This document shows positions 8,384 to 16,358 of a DNA stretch of 64,000 nt, piece after piece. This stretch comes from JABDMH01 sp965223165 (GTDB taxonomy: Bacteria > Bacteroidota > Bacteroidia > Chitinophagales > Saprospiraceae): the NCBI GenBank assembly GCA_965223165.1, contig CBDCVQ010000013.1:62001-126000 (forward strand), read 5' to 3'. The notes beneath the pieces were generated by a model. The model saw only the letters and a program-made list of their open reading frames with translations. It did not search any database and was not told the DNA's origin. Both the position numbers and the translations under genes were made by a program. Positions within the stretch are counted from its first letter, which is position 1; every line of letters starts with the position of its first letter.

Positions 8384-8848
8384 GTCAGTTGATTATTGCT
8401 GATTGGTACCTTATCAATAATGTCTTTGCAATATTTGGCAACAAATAGATCAGAATGTGGCAAGTTGGGAGATCACTCCTGTTTGGCTCCGGCTTAGGGA
8501 TTGCCACTTTGACCGGCATAAAATCTGGTGACGCTGCTTCGGTTGAGGCTCATACGTACGTGTTGTGATGTGTTATCGTTTGTTGTTCAGAACGCGCACA
8601 CATCATGTACTCCATGTACGAATGAGATTGCAAGATAGGCTTTTTCCAGTAGAACGTGGTGTCTCCGCTTGATTCTTTTGGCGTGCAGAGTTTGACATGT
8701 GGCAAGTGCTGCCTGGCAGTTACATAGGATAACATAGGATTGCCTCCAAACTATAGCACCCTGGAGACGAGGACTTTGAACTTTCTCCAAAGCTTGCTTG
8801 TGTCTTCTGATACCTTGAAGTACACCACTGTTACGCCGCAGATTAGGA
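8384..8848. other. 465-bp stretch with no convincing gene
   Basis: This stretch lies between the GT10 start and the left tip of the third IS21. Minus-strand frames of 60-90 codons exist (for example one with VKLCTPKESSGDTTFYWKKP) but contain stops and shifts, and I recognise none. It may be the remains of a gene displaced by the IS. The piece TTGCCACTTTGACCGGCAT near 8502 loosely resembles an IS21 end motif. Confidence 0.4.
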
Positions 8849-9840
8849 TGCAAAATCCGGTGATACTGACCCACCGATTCCGGTGATATTGACCCACCTA
8901 CAGAGAAGATAGCTGAGTAAGTGTAGGAATGATCTAAGTTGCTGAGAAAGCAACTAGTTCTGGCAGGAAAAACAAAGACAATGACACAGATCAGAAAGAT
9001 ACTCCAGTGCATCAATAATGGCTGGTCGATACGAAAGGCAAGCAGAGAGACAGGAGTAGCACGCAACACGATTCGAAGTTATGTGAGGCGAGCTCGGGAA
9101 CACAAGGAAGATATTGGGGATCTTCTCAAACTTGGTGACCGAGAGTTAAGCCAGCTGATGCTACAGCCACCGAGCGAAGCTGACAAACGGTATACCATGC
9201 TGAGCGAGCATCTGCGTGACATCGAGCAGGAGTTAGCTAAAGTAGGTGTCACCCGAAAGCGACTTTGGCAAGAGTATCGTGAGCAGAATCCTGATGGTTA
9301 TGGTTACTCGCAGTTCTGTGATCATCTGCAGCAATGGCGGAAGAGGGGCCAGATGGTGATGCATCATCAGCATGCCCCGGGTGAACTCATGGAGGTGGAC
9401 TATGCAGGCAAGAAGTTAAGCTACATCGACGATCAGACCGGGGAGGTCATAGACTGCCAGACACTGATCGCAGTGCTGCCGTACAGCCATATGATCTATG
9501 TGGAAGTGGTTCCTAATCAAGAACAGACCCATCTAGTCAGTGCACTAGCGCACGCCTTGGAATACTTTCAAGGCGTACCCCAGGCGATCAAGGTAGACAA
9601 TATGCGCTCAGCAGTGACTAAGTCGGTCCGGTACGAACCCACATTCACGGAGTTGATGGATGAATTTGCCAATCATTACACAACCACGGCCATCACTGCT
9701 CGGGTGGGTAAGCCAAGAGACAAGCCAAGTGTTGAAGGTGGTGTCCGTATCGTCTATCAGGAGATCTATGCCGAACTGCGGGATCAAATATCGTTCAGCC
9801 TTGATCAACTTAATGCAGCCATCAGACCCTTGCTTGACCA
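8849..9840. mobile_element. Truncated third IS21 element
   Basis: The left tip TGCAAAATCCGG at 8849 and two terminal repeats (CCGGTGATACTGACCCACC and CCGGTGATATTGACCCACC, 8857-8907) precede an istA cut at about codon 287. There is no istB and no matching right end. The element breaks at about 9840, where IS91-like sequence begins. It is a dead relic related to, but distinct from, the two intact IS21 copies. Confidence 0.8.
8981..9840 (+). pseudogene. istA: IS21 transposase IstA, 3'-truncated
   Basis: The start is MTQIRKILQCINNGWSIRKA with helix-turn-helix RETGVARNTIRSYVRR. The catalytic Asp residues in LMEVDYAGKKLSY and AIKVDNMRSAV and the Glu in SVEGGVRIVYQEIY are present, but the protein leaves the family after LDQLNAAIRPLLDHS. 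About 200 C-terminal residues are missing. The open frame continues to 9925 through foreign sequence (IS91-like, then the IS66 inverted repeat), giving a chimeric ORF that is unlikely to act. Confidence 0.85.
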
Positions 9841-9907
9841 CTCCTATCACCCACATGTACACTGCCTGTTGCCAGGGGGTGGAGTCACGCTTAGTGGCAA
9901 ATGGAAA
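9841..9907 (+). pseudogene. IS91-family transposase fragment
   Basis: In the same frame as the truncated istA, the text YHPHVHCLLPGGG followed by VTLSGKWK appears. HPH(V/L)HC(I/L)(V/L)PGGG is the hallmark of the HUH-type Y2 transposases of the IS91/IS801 family. The fragment is interrupted by the IS66 insertion and continues for a few codons after it (12176-12187). It is only about 25 residues, so the call rests on one strong motif. Confidence 0.6.
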
Positions 9908-9961
9908 GTAACCGTCCGGCCGTGAGGGTGCCATGAGATTGGAAAAAGGCAGTGACGAGAT

Positions 9962-11446
9962 CTAGTGTAGGACGAAGTTGTTATCCGGGATGAGTTCGTG
10001 GCGCTTATTGACGGGGTGGCTGTCGATGCGGTTAATGAGCTGTTCGATCGTCTTCTTGGGATCATGTCCGTTTTGAAGACTGGTAGCAATAAGGGAGTAG
10101 AAGATTGCTGCGACTTTGGCACTCTGATGAGAGCCACAGAAAAGATAGTTCTTTCGCCCCAGTGCCAAGGGCCGGATTTTATTCTCTAGCAGATTGGTAT
10201 CAAGCTTGTGGGCGCCATTTCCTAAGAATCGGTTTAGAGCAATCCATCTTTTCAGCGTATAGCTAAGTGCATCTTGGAAGGGATCCGAATAGCCTCCGGT
10301 GAAGTAATGTGATTTGCAGTAGTTGTATATTTTTCGCAGGATCGGCTTAGTGTATCGTTTGCGATAGCTTTTGATTTGGATCTCTGTATAGCCTCTTTGG
10401 GTCATGATCTTTTCGATGTGATAAACCTCAGAGAGCAGATCCAATACCACACTGCTACGAGCGCTGTCAAAACTCTGGGACTTAACGAAATATCTACGGG
10501 CATGTACCCAGCAGTTCATCAGGGTGACGGTATTGTCTACTTCCAATGCTTTGTAGCTGACATTGCCGTCTACTTGTAAATGCCCCACGAAAGTTTGCAG
10601 GGTATCTACGATGTTAACCTTGTGCTTGGTTTGGATATAGTCAAATACGATCAAGCCCTGCTCGATGGCATGCATGGCCAACATACAACCCTTCAGGGTA
10701 CTGCCGGGCTTGTCTTTGGTGAGCACCGGTATGCTGGACTCGTCGGCCATCAGGTAATTACTCTGGAGTGCTTTTTTCAGCATCACTTTATGGACTATTT
10801 CCAATTTGCGGCCCACACGCATCACCATGTCTGACAGCGTGGATCTGGCTAATTTGATACCGGTTTGCTCAAATATTTTGACCTGACGGTATAGCGGAAG
10901 ATGGTGCTGATACTTATTGGTGACAATATGTGCTGCCAGGCAGGGTGCTATGTTGCACTTGGGAAGTGGATCTTCATATGGGGCTATATGCATCTTGCCT
11001 TGGGCATCTACGTACTTGGGACGCTCGATGCGCTGCACCACTAACTTGGCTGGTATGATCTTTAGCTTCTCATGTACCACTACCTCTACCAGTTCCATAT
11101 CACTGGTGTCTACCGGGGGTTCCAGTCGGGTGATTTGTCTTGGCAGATCTTCTGGCAGAGCCTGACGACGATTTGCTTTACGCTTTTCGCGCTTATGTCC
11201 TTTGACCTGTGTTTTGCTTTTTTGTTCTTCTCCAGGTCGGTATTCCTCACCGAATATATTTATCTGATCTGGAGGCGTTTGATCTAGCTTTTTATTCTTT
11301 TCTGAGCGATGGCCTATAATGGCTTGCTCCAACTTAGCTATCTGACGTTCAAGGGTTGCAATACGCTTATCTTTAACCTCAATTTCCTGATCTCGGATCA
11401 AGATCTCCTGACCCAATTCCTCCTTGGTATATTCCTCGATTGACAC
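9962..11446 (-). CDS. tnpC: IS66 transposase TnpC
   Basis: A 494-residue DDE transposase. The N-terminus is a leucine-zipper-like coiled coil (DQEIEVKDKRIATLERQIAK) followed by a basic linker and a zinc-binding-like region. The core shows Asp in YLMADESSIPVL, Asp in HLQVDGNVSYKAL and Glu in DTNLLENKIRPLALGRKNY, the last being the family signature. The C-terminal IS66 region is present. The reading frame is intact. Confidence 0.93.
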   Translation of the reverse strand: MSIEEYTKEELGQEILIRDQEIEVKDKRIATLERQIAKLEQAIIGHRSEKNKKLDQTPPDQINIFGEEYRPGEEQKSKTQVKGHKREKRKANRRQALPEDLPRQITRLEPPVDTSDMELVEVVVHEKLKIIPAKLVVQRIERPKYVDAQGKMHIAPYEDPLPKCNIAPCLAAHIVTNKYQHHLPLYRQVKIFEQTGIKLARSTLSDMVMRVGRKLEIVHKVMLKKALQSNYLMADESSIPVLTKDKPGSTLKGCMLAMHAIEQGLIVFDYIQTKHKVNIVDTLQTFVGHLQVDGNVSYKALEVDNTVTLMNCWVHARRYFVKSQSFDSARSSVVLDLLSEVYHIEKIMTQRGYTEIQIKSYRKRYTKPILRKIYNYCKSHYFTGGYSDPFQDALSYTLKRWIALNRFLGNGAHKLDTNLLENKIRPLALGRKNYLFCGSHQSAKVAAIFYSLIATSLQNGHDPKKTIEQLINRIDSHPVNKRHELIPDNNFVLH

Positions 11447-11484
11447 ACATTAAAATAATAAATATGCGTGACATCTTGGACATT

Positions 11485-11838
11485 TTAGGCCCTGTCTTTT
11501 AAGGTTTTTCCAAGTCTTCGTCGCTGACGAACACTACTGATCTTGATGCCCTCCAATATTAACATCAACGTAGTCACTGTCAGCTCCTTGCCTCCAAGTT
11601 GCGGAAATTCGAAGGTCCCGCGATCTAGTCTCTTTTGATATATCACAAATCCACTCCGATCCCAAATCAGAATCTTTAGCATTGTCCGCCTGCGGTTGAT
11701 AAATACAAAACCATCCCCACTGCGCAGATGCCACTTATGTTCTGCATTCACTATGCCTGCCAACCCGTTGTAGCTCTTTCGCATGTCGGTCGGAGTCTGG
11801 CACAAAAAGTAGCGACGACCATCAGATAGACTCAGCAC
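11485..11838 (-). CDS. tnpB: IS66 accessory protein TnpB
   Basis: A 117-residue IS66 Orf2 protein with the conserved text YFLCQTPTDMRKSYNGLAG, GDGFVFINRRRTMLKIL and WDRSGFVIYQKRLDRGTFEF. It is needed with TnpA and TnpC for IS66 movement, though its exact role is unclear. It overlaps the end of tnpA by 17 bases, suggesting coupled translation. Confidence 0.92.
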   Translation of the reverse strand: MLSLSDGRRYFLCQTPTDMRKSYNGLAGIVNAEHKWHLRSGDGFVFINRRRTMLKILIWDRSGFVIYQKRLDRGTFEFPQLGGKELTVTTLMLILEGIKISSVRQRRRLGKTLKDRA

Positions 11839-12109
11839 CGACTAACCTTCTTATCATACCTATATCACAACCTCCACGAATCTCTATGCGTGCATCGCCC
11901 AGATAGATCTCCATGCAACAATCTTCTGCTCGGTCATCTTCCAATTCAATGAATCTCACTTCTTCTTGTTCTTCCGATCGATACTTGCGCAGCCAGTACC
12001 AAAATGATCCATTGCTCATACCCGTATCCTCACACACCTCTTCCCGACTCGTCTGATTCGACTCGTATCGTCTTATCAACGGATAGACTAACTCCTTGCT
12101 ATATTTCAT
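11822..12109 (-). CDS. tnpA: IS66 accessory protein TnpA
   Basis: A small protein of 95 residues with a helix-turn-helix-like segment (REEVCEDTGMSNGSFWYWLRKY) and a C-terminus typical of IS66 Orf1. The frame is open up to 12169, but an upstream start would lie in the terminal inverted repeat, so MKYSKELVYPLIRRY at 12109 is the likelier start. Confidence 0.8.
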   Translation of the reverse strand: MKYSKELVYPLIRRYESNQTSREEVCEDTGMSNGSFWYWLRKYRSEEQEEVRFIELEDDRAEDCCMEIYLGDARIEIRGGCDIGMIRRLVGAESI

Positions 12110-12187
12110 GTAGCTAAGATCAGGCCTTCGGCCCAACTTCACAACACCCTCACGGCCGGACGGATACAATGGAAAGCCGTGTCTGGC

Positions 12188-12213
12188 TGTCTATTTCGGT
12201 CAAGTGGCGACAC
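12188..12213. repeat. Solitary IS21-type end
   Basis: TGTCTATTTCGGTCAA followed by GTGGCGACAC closely matches the right-end motif of the outer IS21 (TGTCTATTTCGGTCAA then ATGGTGCCAC). No IS21 genes follow. It is either the remaining tip of a deleted element or the missing partner of the truncated IS21 at 8849. The following 12214-12431 shows no gene. Confidence 0.6.
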
Positions 12214-12431
12214 TAATCCAGGACAACCCCGTATGTTTTATTGCCTGCGGCTGTATGTAACCCATTTCTTGATATGCAGCTACCTTCTGCTTAGGAGTAG
12301 GAACCTGCCGTCATGAGAACTCGCGACTTCACTTACCTAGAAGGATCAGATTTGATGCACTGCCGGCTGGAAGTCATTCCTGCTTGAGCCAGCAACAGGC
12401 GAGGATTCTAGTGAGACCAATGGATACATTG

Positions 12432-12950
12432 TTACAATTCTTGTCCATTAGTAATTCGACGAAGCACGCTTTCGAATATCCCCTTTCTCTTCAGAATTTC
12501 TATGACAAAATCTCTAAACGCACCGGCCCCGCCGTCCGTTGGTACGACAATGTCTACGATTTCCTTAATGTATGAGGGCGCTGATTGAGGGCATCCAGAA
12601 AATCCCACTGACTTCAATAATTGAAAATCGTTAATATCATCGCCTATATAGGCCACTTGGTCTATTTTGACATCGGTTGCAGAAATTATCTTATGAGCAA
12701 GGGTCAATTTATCTTTGACACCCAAATGCACTTCTGATATGCCGAGTTTCGCAGCTCTATTTACCACGCTTTCGGATTGCTCACCGCTGATAATTATTGT
12801 CTCCAATCCCGCGGACCTGGCCAAGAGGATTCCCGCACTATCATACGTGTTGAACTTCTTGAATTCGACTCCCGAGTCAGAGTAGTACATGCCGCCATCT
12901 GTCCAGACCCCATCGATATCTGACATTATTAACCTTATCGACATTATCAT
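12432..12950 (-). CDS. KdsC-like HAD phosphatase (nonulosonate phosphate phosphatase)
   Basis: A 172-residue HAD-superfamily protein without cap. Motif I is MSDIDGVWTDGGMYY, motif II IIISGEQSE, and motif III/IV KDKLTL with YIGDDINDFQLL. This is the KdsC (Kdo-8-phosphate phosphatase) type, which also includes phosphatases acting on Neu5Ac-9-P and KDN-9-P. It overlaps the synthase gene by 4 bases (ATGA). Being paired with a NeuB-type synthase rather than KdsA, it most likely removes the phosphate from a 9-phosphate nonulosonic acid. Confidence 0.82.
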   Translation of the reverse strand: MIMSIRLIMSDIDGVWTDGGMYYSDSGVEFKKFNTYDSAGILLARSAGLETIIISGEQSESVVNRAAKLGISEVHLGVKDKLTLAHKIISATDVKIDQVAYIGDDINDFQLLKSVGFSGCPQSAPSYIKEIVDIVVPTDGGAGAFRDFVIEILKRKGIFESVLRRITNGQEL

Positions 12951-13981
12951 AATACGTCTTCTGCATGAATCAATTCGTCCTGAGGAACAGGATCCTTCAG
13001 TGTCTTACCCAATATCACTCCTCTATCTCTCCACTGTAGCCCATCCCCTGGAGAAAGAAGATGAATGTCGTCAAGCTTGATAACATGACCAGCTTCTAAG
13101 TCCCGACGGGCTGCAATTGACCTTTCAAGCTTGCGCCTAGCGGCATTTGCTGACGGCGCCATAAAAATTGTCCTTTCCCCCATGGACAGCTCTAGAAGCC
13201 TTATGTCTCGTACCATCCTTCGCAGACCATCAGGCCCTAGACTGCCTTTTTGATCTGTTCCTTTGAGATCCCTGTCGATTGTTATGTGTTTCTCAATAAC
13301 CTTCGCTCCCTTGGCAACTGCAGCTATAGGAGCTGAGATGCCAATAGTGTGGTCCGAATATCCTACAGTGTACTTTGGATACCTCTCCCTCAAATAATCA
13401 ATTGTATTTAAGTTGACATTTTGAGGATGCGTGGGATATTCTGATACACAGTGTAGAATCGAGATATTGGAATGCTGAGCTGATATTACTTCAATGGCTT
13501 CATCAAGGTCTTGCTGGTCTGCCATGCCAGTCGAGATTATCATTGGAATAGCGGTATCTGCCATTGCTTCGAGCAAGGGCAAGTTTGTGAGGTCACGGCT
13601 GGCAACTTTCAGATAGTCAGGTCGGAAGAAGTCAAGAATTTTCAAGGCGTCCACTGAACAAATAGTTTCGACTAGATCAAACCCTCTGTCCTTGGCATAG
13701 TGAAAGAGCTCTTCATGCTGCTCGTTGTTCAATTCCAAGGCTGCTCTATGCTCTCCGTAAGTTTTCCCAAAGGAGTGGGGGCTGACATAGGGCGCTTCCA
13801 TTTGAGACTTGGTCAATTCTTGACTAAGGTCTCTCTTGGTCAATTTAATAGCATTGATTTTTGGTAATTCGATGTCAAAGAGCTCATCTCTGATTGGTCT
13901 ATTGGCCAAGTCAATCATCACCTTTGCTAGATCGACAGAGCCGTTGTGGTTTTGGCCAATTTCTCCGATTATATATGTCAT
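12947..13981 (-). CDS. NeuB-family nonulosonic acid synthase with SAF domain
   Basis: A 344-residue protein. The TIM barrel begins MTYIIGEIGQNHNGSVDLAK and contains the family motifs PDYLKVASRDLTNLPLL, PMIISTGMA, HCVSEYP, YTVGYSDHTIGISAP and VIEKHITIDRDLKGTDQKGS. The C-terminus (RRKLERSIAARRDLEAGHVI) is an antifreeze-like SAF domain. It condenses phosphoenolpyruvate with a hexose or hexosamine (phosphate) to give a nine-carbon acid. The segment SPHSFGKTYGEHRAALEL belongs to a subgroup I cannot assign to Neu5Ac, KDN or another sugar. It overlaps both neighbours by 4 bases. Confidence 0.88.
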   Translation of the reverse strand: MTYIIGEIGQNHNGSVDLAKVMIDLANRPIRDELFDIELPKINAIKLTKRDLSQELTKSQMEAPYVSPHSFGKTYGEHRAALELNNEQHEELFHYAKDRGFDLVETICSVDALKILDFFRPDYLKVASRDLTNLPLLEAMADTAIPMIISTGMADQQDLDEAIEVISAQHSNISILHCVSEYPTHPQNVNLNTIDYLRERYPKYTVGYSDHTIGISAPIAAVAKGAKVIEKHITIDRDLKGTDQKGSLGPDGLRRMVRDIRLLELSMGERTIFMAPSANAARRKLERSIAARRDLEAGHVIKLDDIHLLSPGDGLQWRDRGVILGKTLKDPVPQDELIHAEDVL

Positions 13982-14724
13982 TTTTGATTTTTTTCAATTG
14001 TAGATCTCATACTCGCCAAGAGTGCAGGGCGCCTTGTGATAAAATTAACCAAATCGTGATATTTAAAACTCTTGTGCTCTAGTGGCTCATACCATTGATC
14101 GTGTATTGTACGTAGCACTCTTAGGTCTTCAGAAGTATCAAGAGTACACCTTATGTAATCGGATGTGAGTTGTATTGGTAATAAGGTCACGTGAAATCGA
14201 TCCCTGTTTGTGTAGATGCAATTCGTGACATGCTCATCACAACCCGCGGCAAACTCTCGTTTGACTCGACGCAGGGCCAGCACTGAAACCATCTCAGCAA
14301 AAAATCCACAGTGACTCAGTATGCTTGGTCGTCCGTTTATCTCGAAAGACAAGTAATCTTGATTAAGATACTTAAGACAGAGTTCCTCAATCGAATGAAG
14401 GCAGACAAATGGATTGTCGGCGCAGATCCGGATGATTGTGTCAAATTCAAATGTCTCAGCACAGGAAATGAATCGGCCGAGGACATCGGTCTCTGATCCT
14501 CTGAAAGTCGGTATGCTATGCTTGTTGGCTATTTGCAAAATTCTAGCATCACTATTGTGTACGGTCGTTGCAACAACAAGAGGTAAGGACGAATCTAATG
14601 TCGACAATCTGGATAACAAGAAGTCCAGAAAAGTCGTGTCATCGCCTATAGTTCTAAGTATCTTGTCACTGAGTCTCTTAGAACCTGTCCGAGCTTGGAC
14701 TATGATACCTGTTTTACGTGGCAT
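13978..14724 (-). CDS. SpsF/NeuA-like cytidylyltransferase
   Basis: A 248-residue nucleotidyltransferase with N-terminal GIIVQARTGSKRLSDKIL, the usual xQAR.GS.RLP.K nucleotide-binding loop, then PLVVATTVHNSDARI and IIRICADNPFV. This is the SpsF branch of the Kdo/NeuA cytidylyltransferase family, which activates acidic sugars as CMP conjugates. Between the NeuB-type synthase and a transferase, it most likely makes the CMP-nonulosonate. The usual Pro of the RLPxK motif is replaced (RLSDK). Confidence 0.8.
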   Translation of the reverse strand: MPRKTGIIVQARTGSKRLSDKILRTIGDDTTFLDFLLSRLSTLDSSLPLVVATTVHNSDARILQIANKHSIPTFRGSETDVLGRFISCAETFEFDTIIRICADNPFVCLHSIEELCLKYLNQDYLSFEINGRPSILSHCGFFAEMVSVLALRRVKREFAAGCDEHVTNCIYTNRDRFHVTLLPIQLTSDYIRCTLDTSEDLRVLRTIHDQWYEPLEHKSFKYHDLVNFITRRPALLASMRSTIEKNQK

Positions 14725-16334
14725 TCTATGTTTTTCCTTATCCGAAGGCTGGCTCTTCCATCGTTACGATAAAAGTAGTTCGTTATGAACCGATCGTAAC
14801 TCTTCCGATTAATGTCAAAATCTTGTTTGATAAAATAATGCAGTAAGTCCTCTCGACTTCGAATTTTGACCCCCACTCCCTCTCTTATATATCCTACCAG
14901 ATCCTGTTCAAGATAATCTAGTACCAATAGTGGCTTGTAGTATGGGATATATTCAGAGCCCACAGTGGAGAAGCTGGTAATAAGAAAATCGCTCTGATAG
15001 AAGTGTGTGTGAAGATCGGTTCGTCGATCTATCATGATATTACTGACGCCCACTGCAGCAGCGGCCTGCAGGAAATGATAGTCTTCTGTTTCGCTGGGAT
15101 GTGGTCTGATAATCAGCTGGAACTGCTTGTCAAGGCGAGAGCTGACCCATATGACATCTTCGAGTTGACGTAGCCTCATTGTGGGATCCCTTTGAGGCTG
15201 ACTTGCATACAGGATAACTGGCTTTTTGGCGAATACTGGCGTCTCCTTGCCTGGGTCAAGGATCAGTTGCTGTACTCTGCCCACCGTGCATACGCGCTCC
15301 CTGGGGTAGCCCCCTTTATGAACAAGAAGATCTTCATAGTGCTTTCCCCACGTGTAGGTTTTTAGCGCGAGAATGGGTGTACGGTGGTACCTTCCGTACA
15401 TATAAGCGGGATGCAAATCATGTATTGCACCATGTTGCAGCGCGAAACAGGGTATTCGAAAATGATCGGCTGCATACATGACAAGCTTGCTGGAAGGGCT
15501 GTTTTCATCTGTGAGTACTATACAAGGTGGTCGATTTCCCTCAAAAAATCTCAAGAACGACTTGAATCTGATGTGGAACAGATAGAAAGCGAATCTGCTC
15601 CTCCAAAACAGCCTAAATATGAGTTTTGATTCTTCGTCGCGATAATCTAACTTTGAACTTACAGATCGACTGAGCCTCCGCAAGGCTTTGTGAAAATTCC
15701 ACATGTGCAATGGCCAGCGGAATCGAAAGAAGTAATCGACCAATATGTCATCTGAGTTAGGTCCATCGACAGGAATCTCAGATAGTTGCTGTACCTTTTC
15801 CTGCAAGTAAAGCAAATTACGACTGTATAGAGGAGGATAGTGATCTAGTAGGTCACCGAACAATTTGTTTGCACGAGATGGAAAGTTCGAAAGAGGTACG
15901 AGCACCAGGGGCATGCTTTGATAATGGCACTGCCCACGCGAACTTCGTATGTTACGTATGTATAGCTTTAACATGAACTTAATTTCCCGAACCACGCGGC
16001 CGCCCTTTCGAAGGTAGGAAATTATGCTTCTTGGTTTCCCAACATTCGTCTTTGGTGTAAGCATATTACCCAGGATATCTATGGGGACATCACTTGCCAG
16101 TGGAGAGGAAGAGCCTGAGGTCCCCCTTATCCGGTACGATAAATTCCTCAGGCGAAAGTATAGTCGAAAATGCTCAAGAAACCAGATGTCCATTCCTGTC
16201 ACGGCATCAAATTCTCGAAATTCATCCTCATAAGCATTGTAGAATTCTGCAATGCTGTCTAGAACACTATAGTTCAAAGATCGCGTTGATTCATTGTTCA
16301 ATACAAAATCTTGGTTTCTACCATTACTCTTCAT
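14700..16334 (-). CDS. GT-B-like surface-glycan transferase, candidate nonulosonate transferase
   Basis: A 544-residue protein, first gene of the nonulosonate operon, overlapping the cytidylyltransferase by 25 bases. The N-terminal 200 residues match nothing I know. The C-terminal half looks like a GT-B nucleotide-sugar transferase: CFALQHGAIHDLHPAYMYG, TYTWGKHYEDLLV, VILYASQPQRDP, QLIIRPHPSE and DFLITSFSTVGSEYIPYYKP. RPHP and S-S-GxE-type motifs recur in CDP-glycerol and capsule/sialyl transferases. The transfer of the CMP-sugar made next door is inference from context. Confidence 0.6.
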   Translation of the reverse strand: MKSNGRNQDFVLNNESTRSLNYSVLDSIAEFYNAYEDEFREFDAVTGMDIWFLEHFRLYFRLRNLSYRIRGTSGSSSPLASDVPIDILGNMLTPKTNVGKPRSIISYLRKGGRVVREIKFMLKLYIRNIRSSRGQCHYQSMPLVLVPLSNFPSRANKLFGDLLDHYPPLYSRNLLYLQEKVQQLSEIPVDGPNSDDILVDYFFRFRWPLHMWNFHKALRRLSRSVSSKLDYRDEESKLIFRLFWRSRFAFYLFHIRFKSFLRFFEGNRPPCIVLTDENSPSSKLVMYAADHFRIPCFALQHGAIHDLHPAYMYGRYHRTPILALKTYTWGKHYEDLLVHKGGYPRERVCTVGRVQQLILDPGKETPVFAKKPVILYASQPQRDPTMRLRQLEDVIWVSSRLDKQFQLIIRPHPSETEDYHFLQAAAAVGVSNIMIDRRTDLHTHFYQSDFLITSFSTVGSEYIPYYKPLLVLDYLEQDLVGYIREGVGVKIRSREDLLHYFIKQDFDINRKSYDRFITNYFYRNDGRASLRIRKNIECHVKQVS

Positions 16335-16358
16335 AATGCCTCGCTGGTGCTTGGACTA

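Larger units (their letters stand above)
9908..12167. mobile_element. Complete IS66-family element with 8-bp duplication
   Basis: This 2260-bp element has 23-bp inverted ends: GTAACCGTCCGGCCGTGAGG... at 9908 and its complement ending at 12167, differing at one position. The 8-bp target duplication AATGGAAA lies at 9900-9907 and 12168-12175, the standard length for IS66. The three-gene layout tnpA-tnpB-tnpC reads on the minus strand. It inserted into the IS91-like fragment. Confidence 0.95.
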
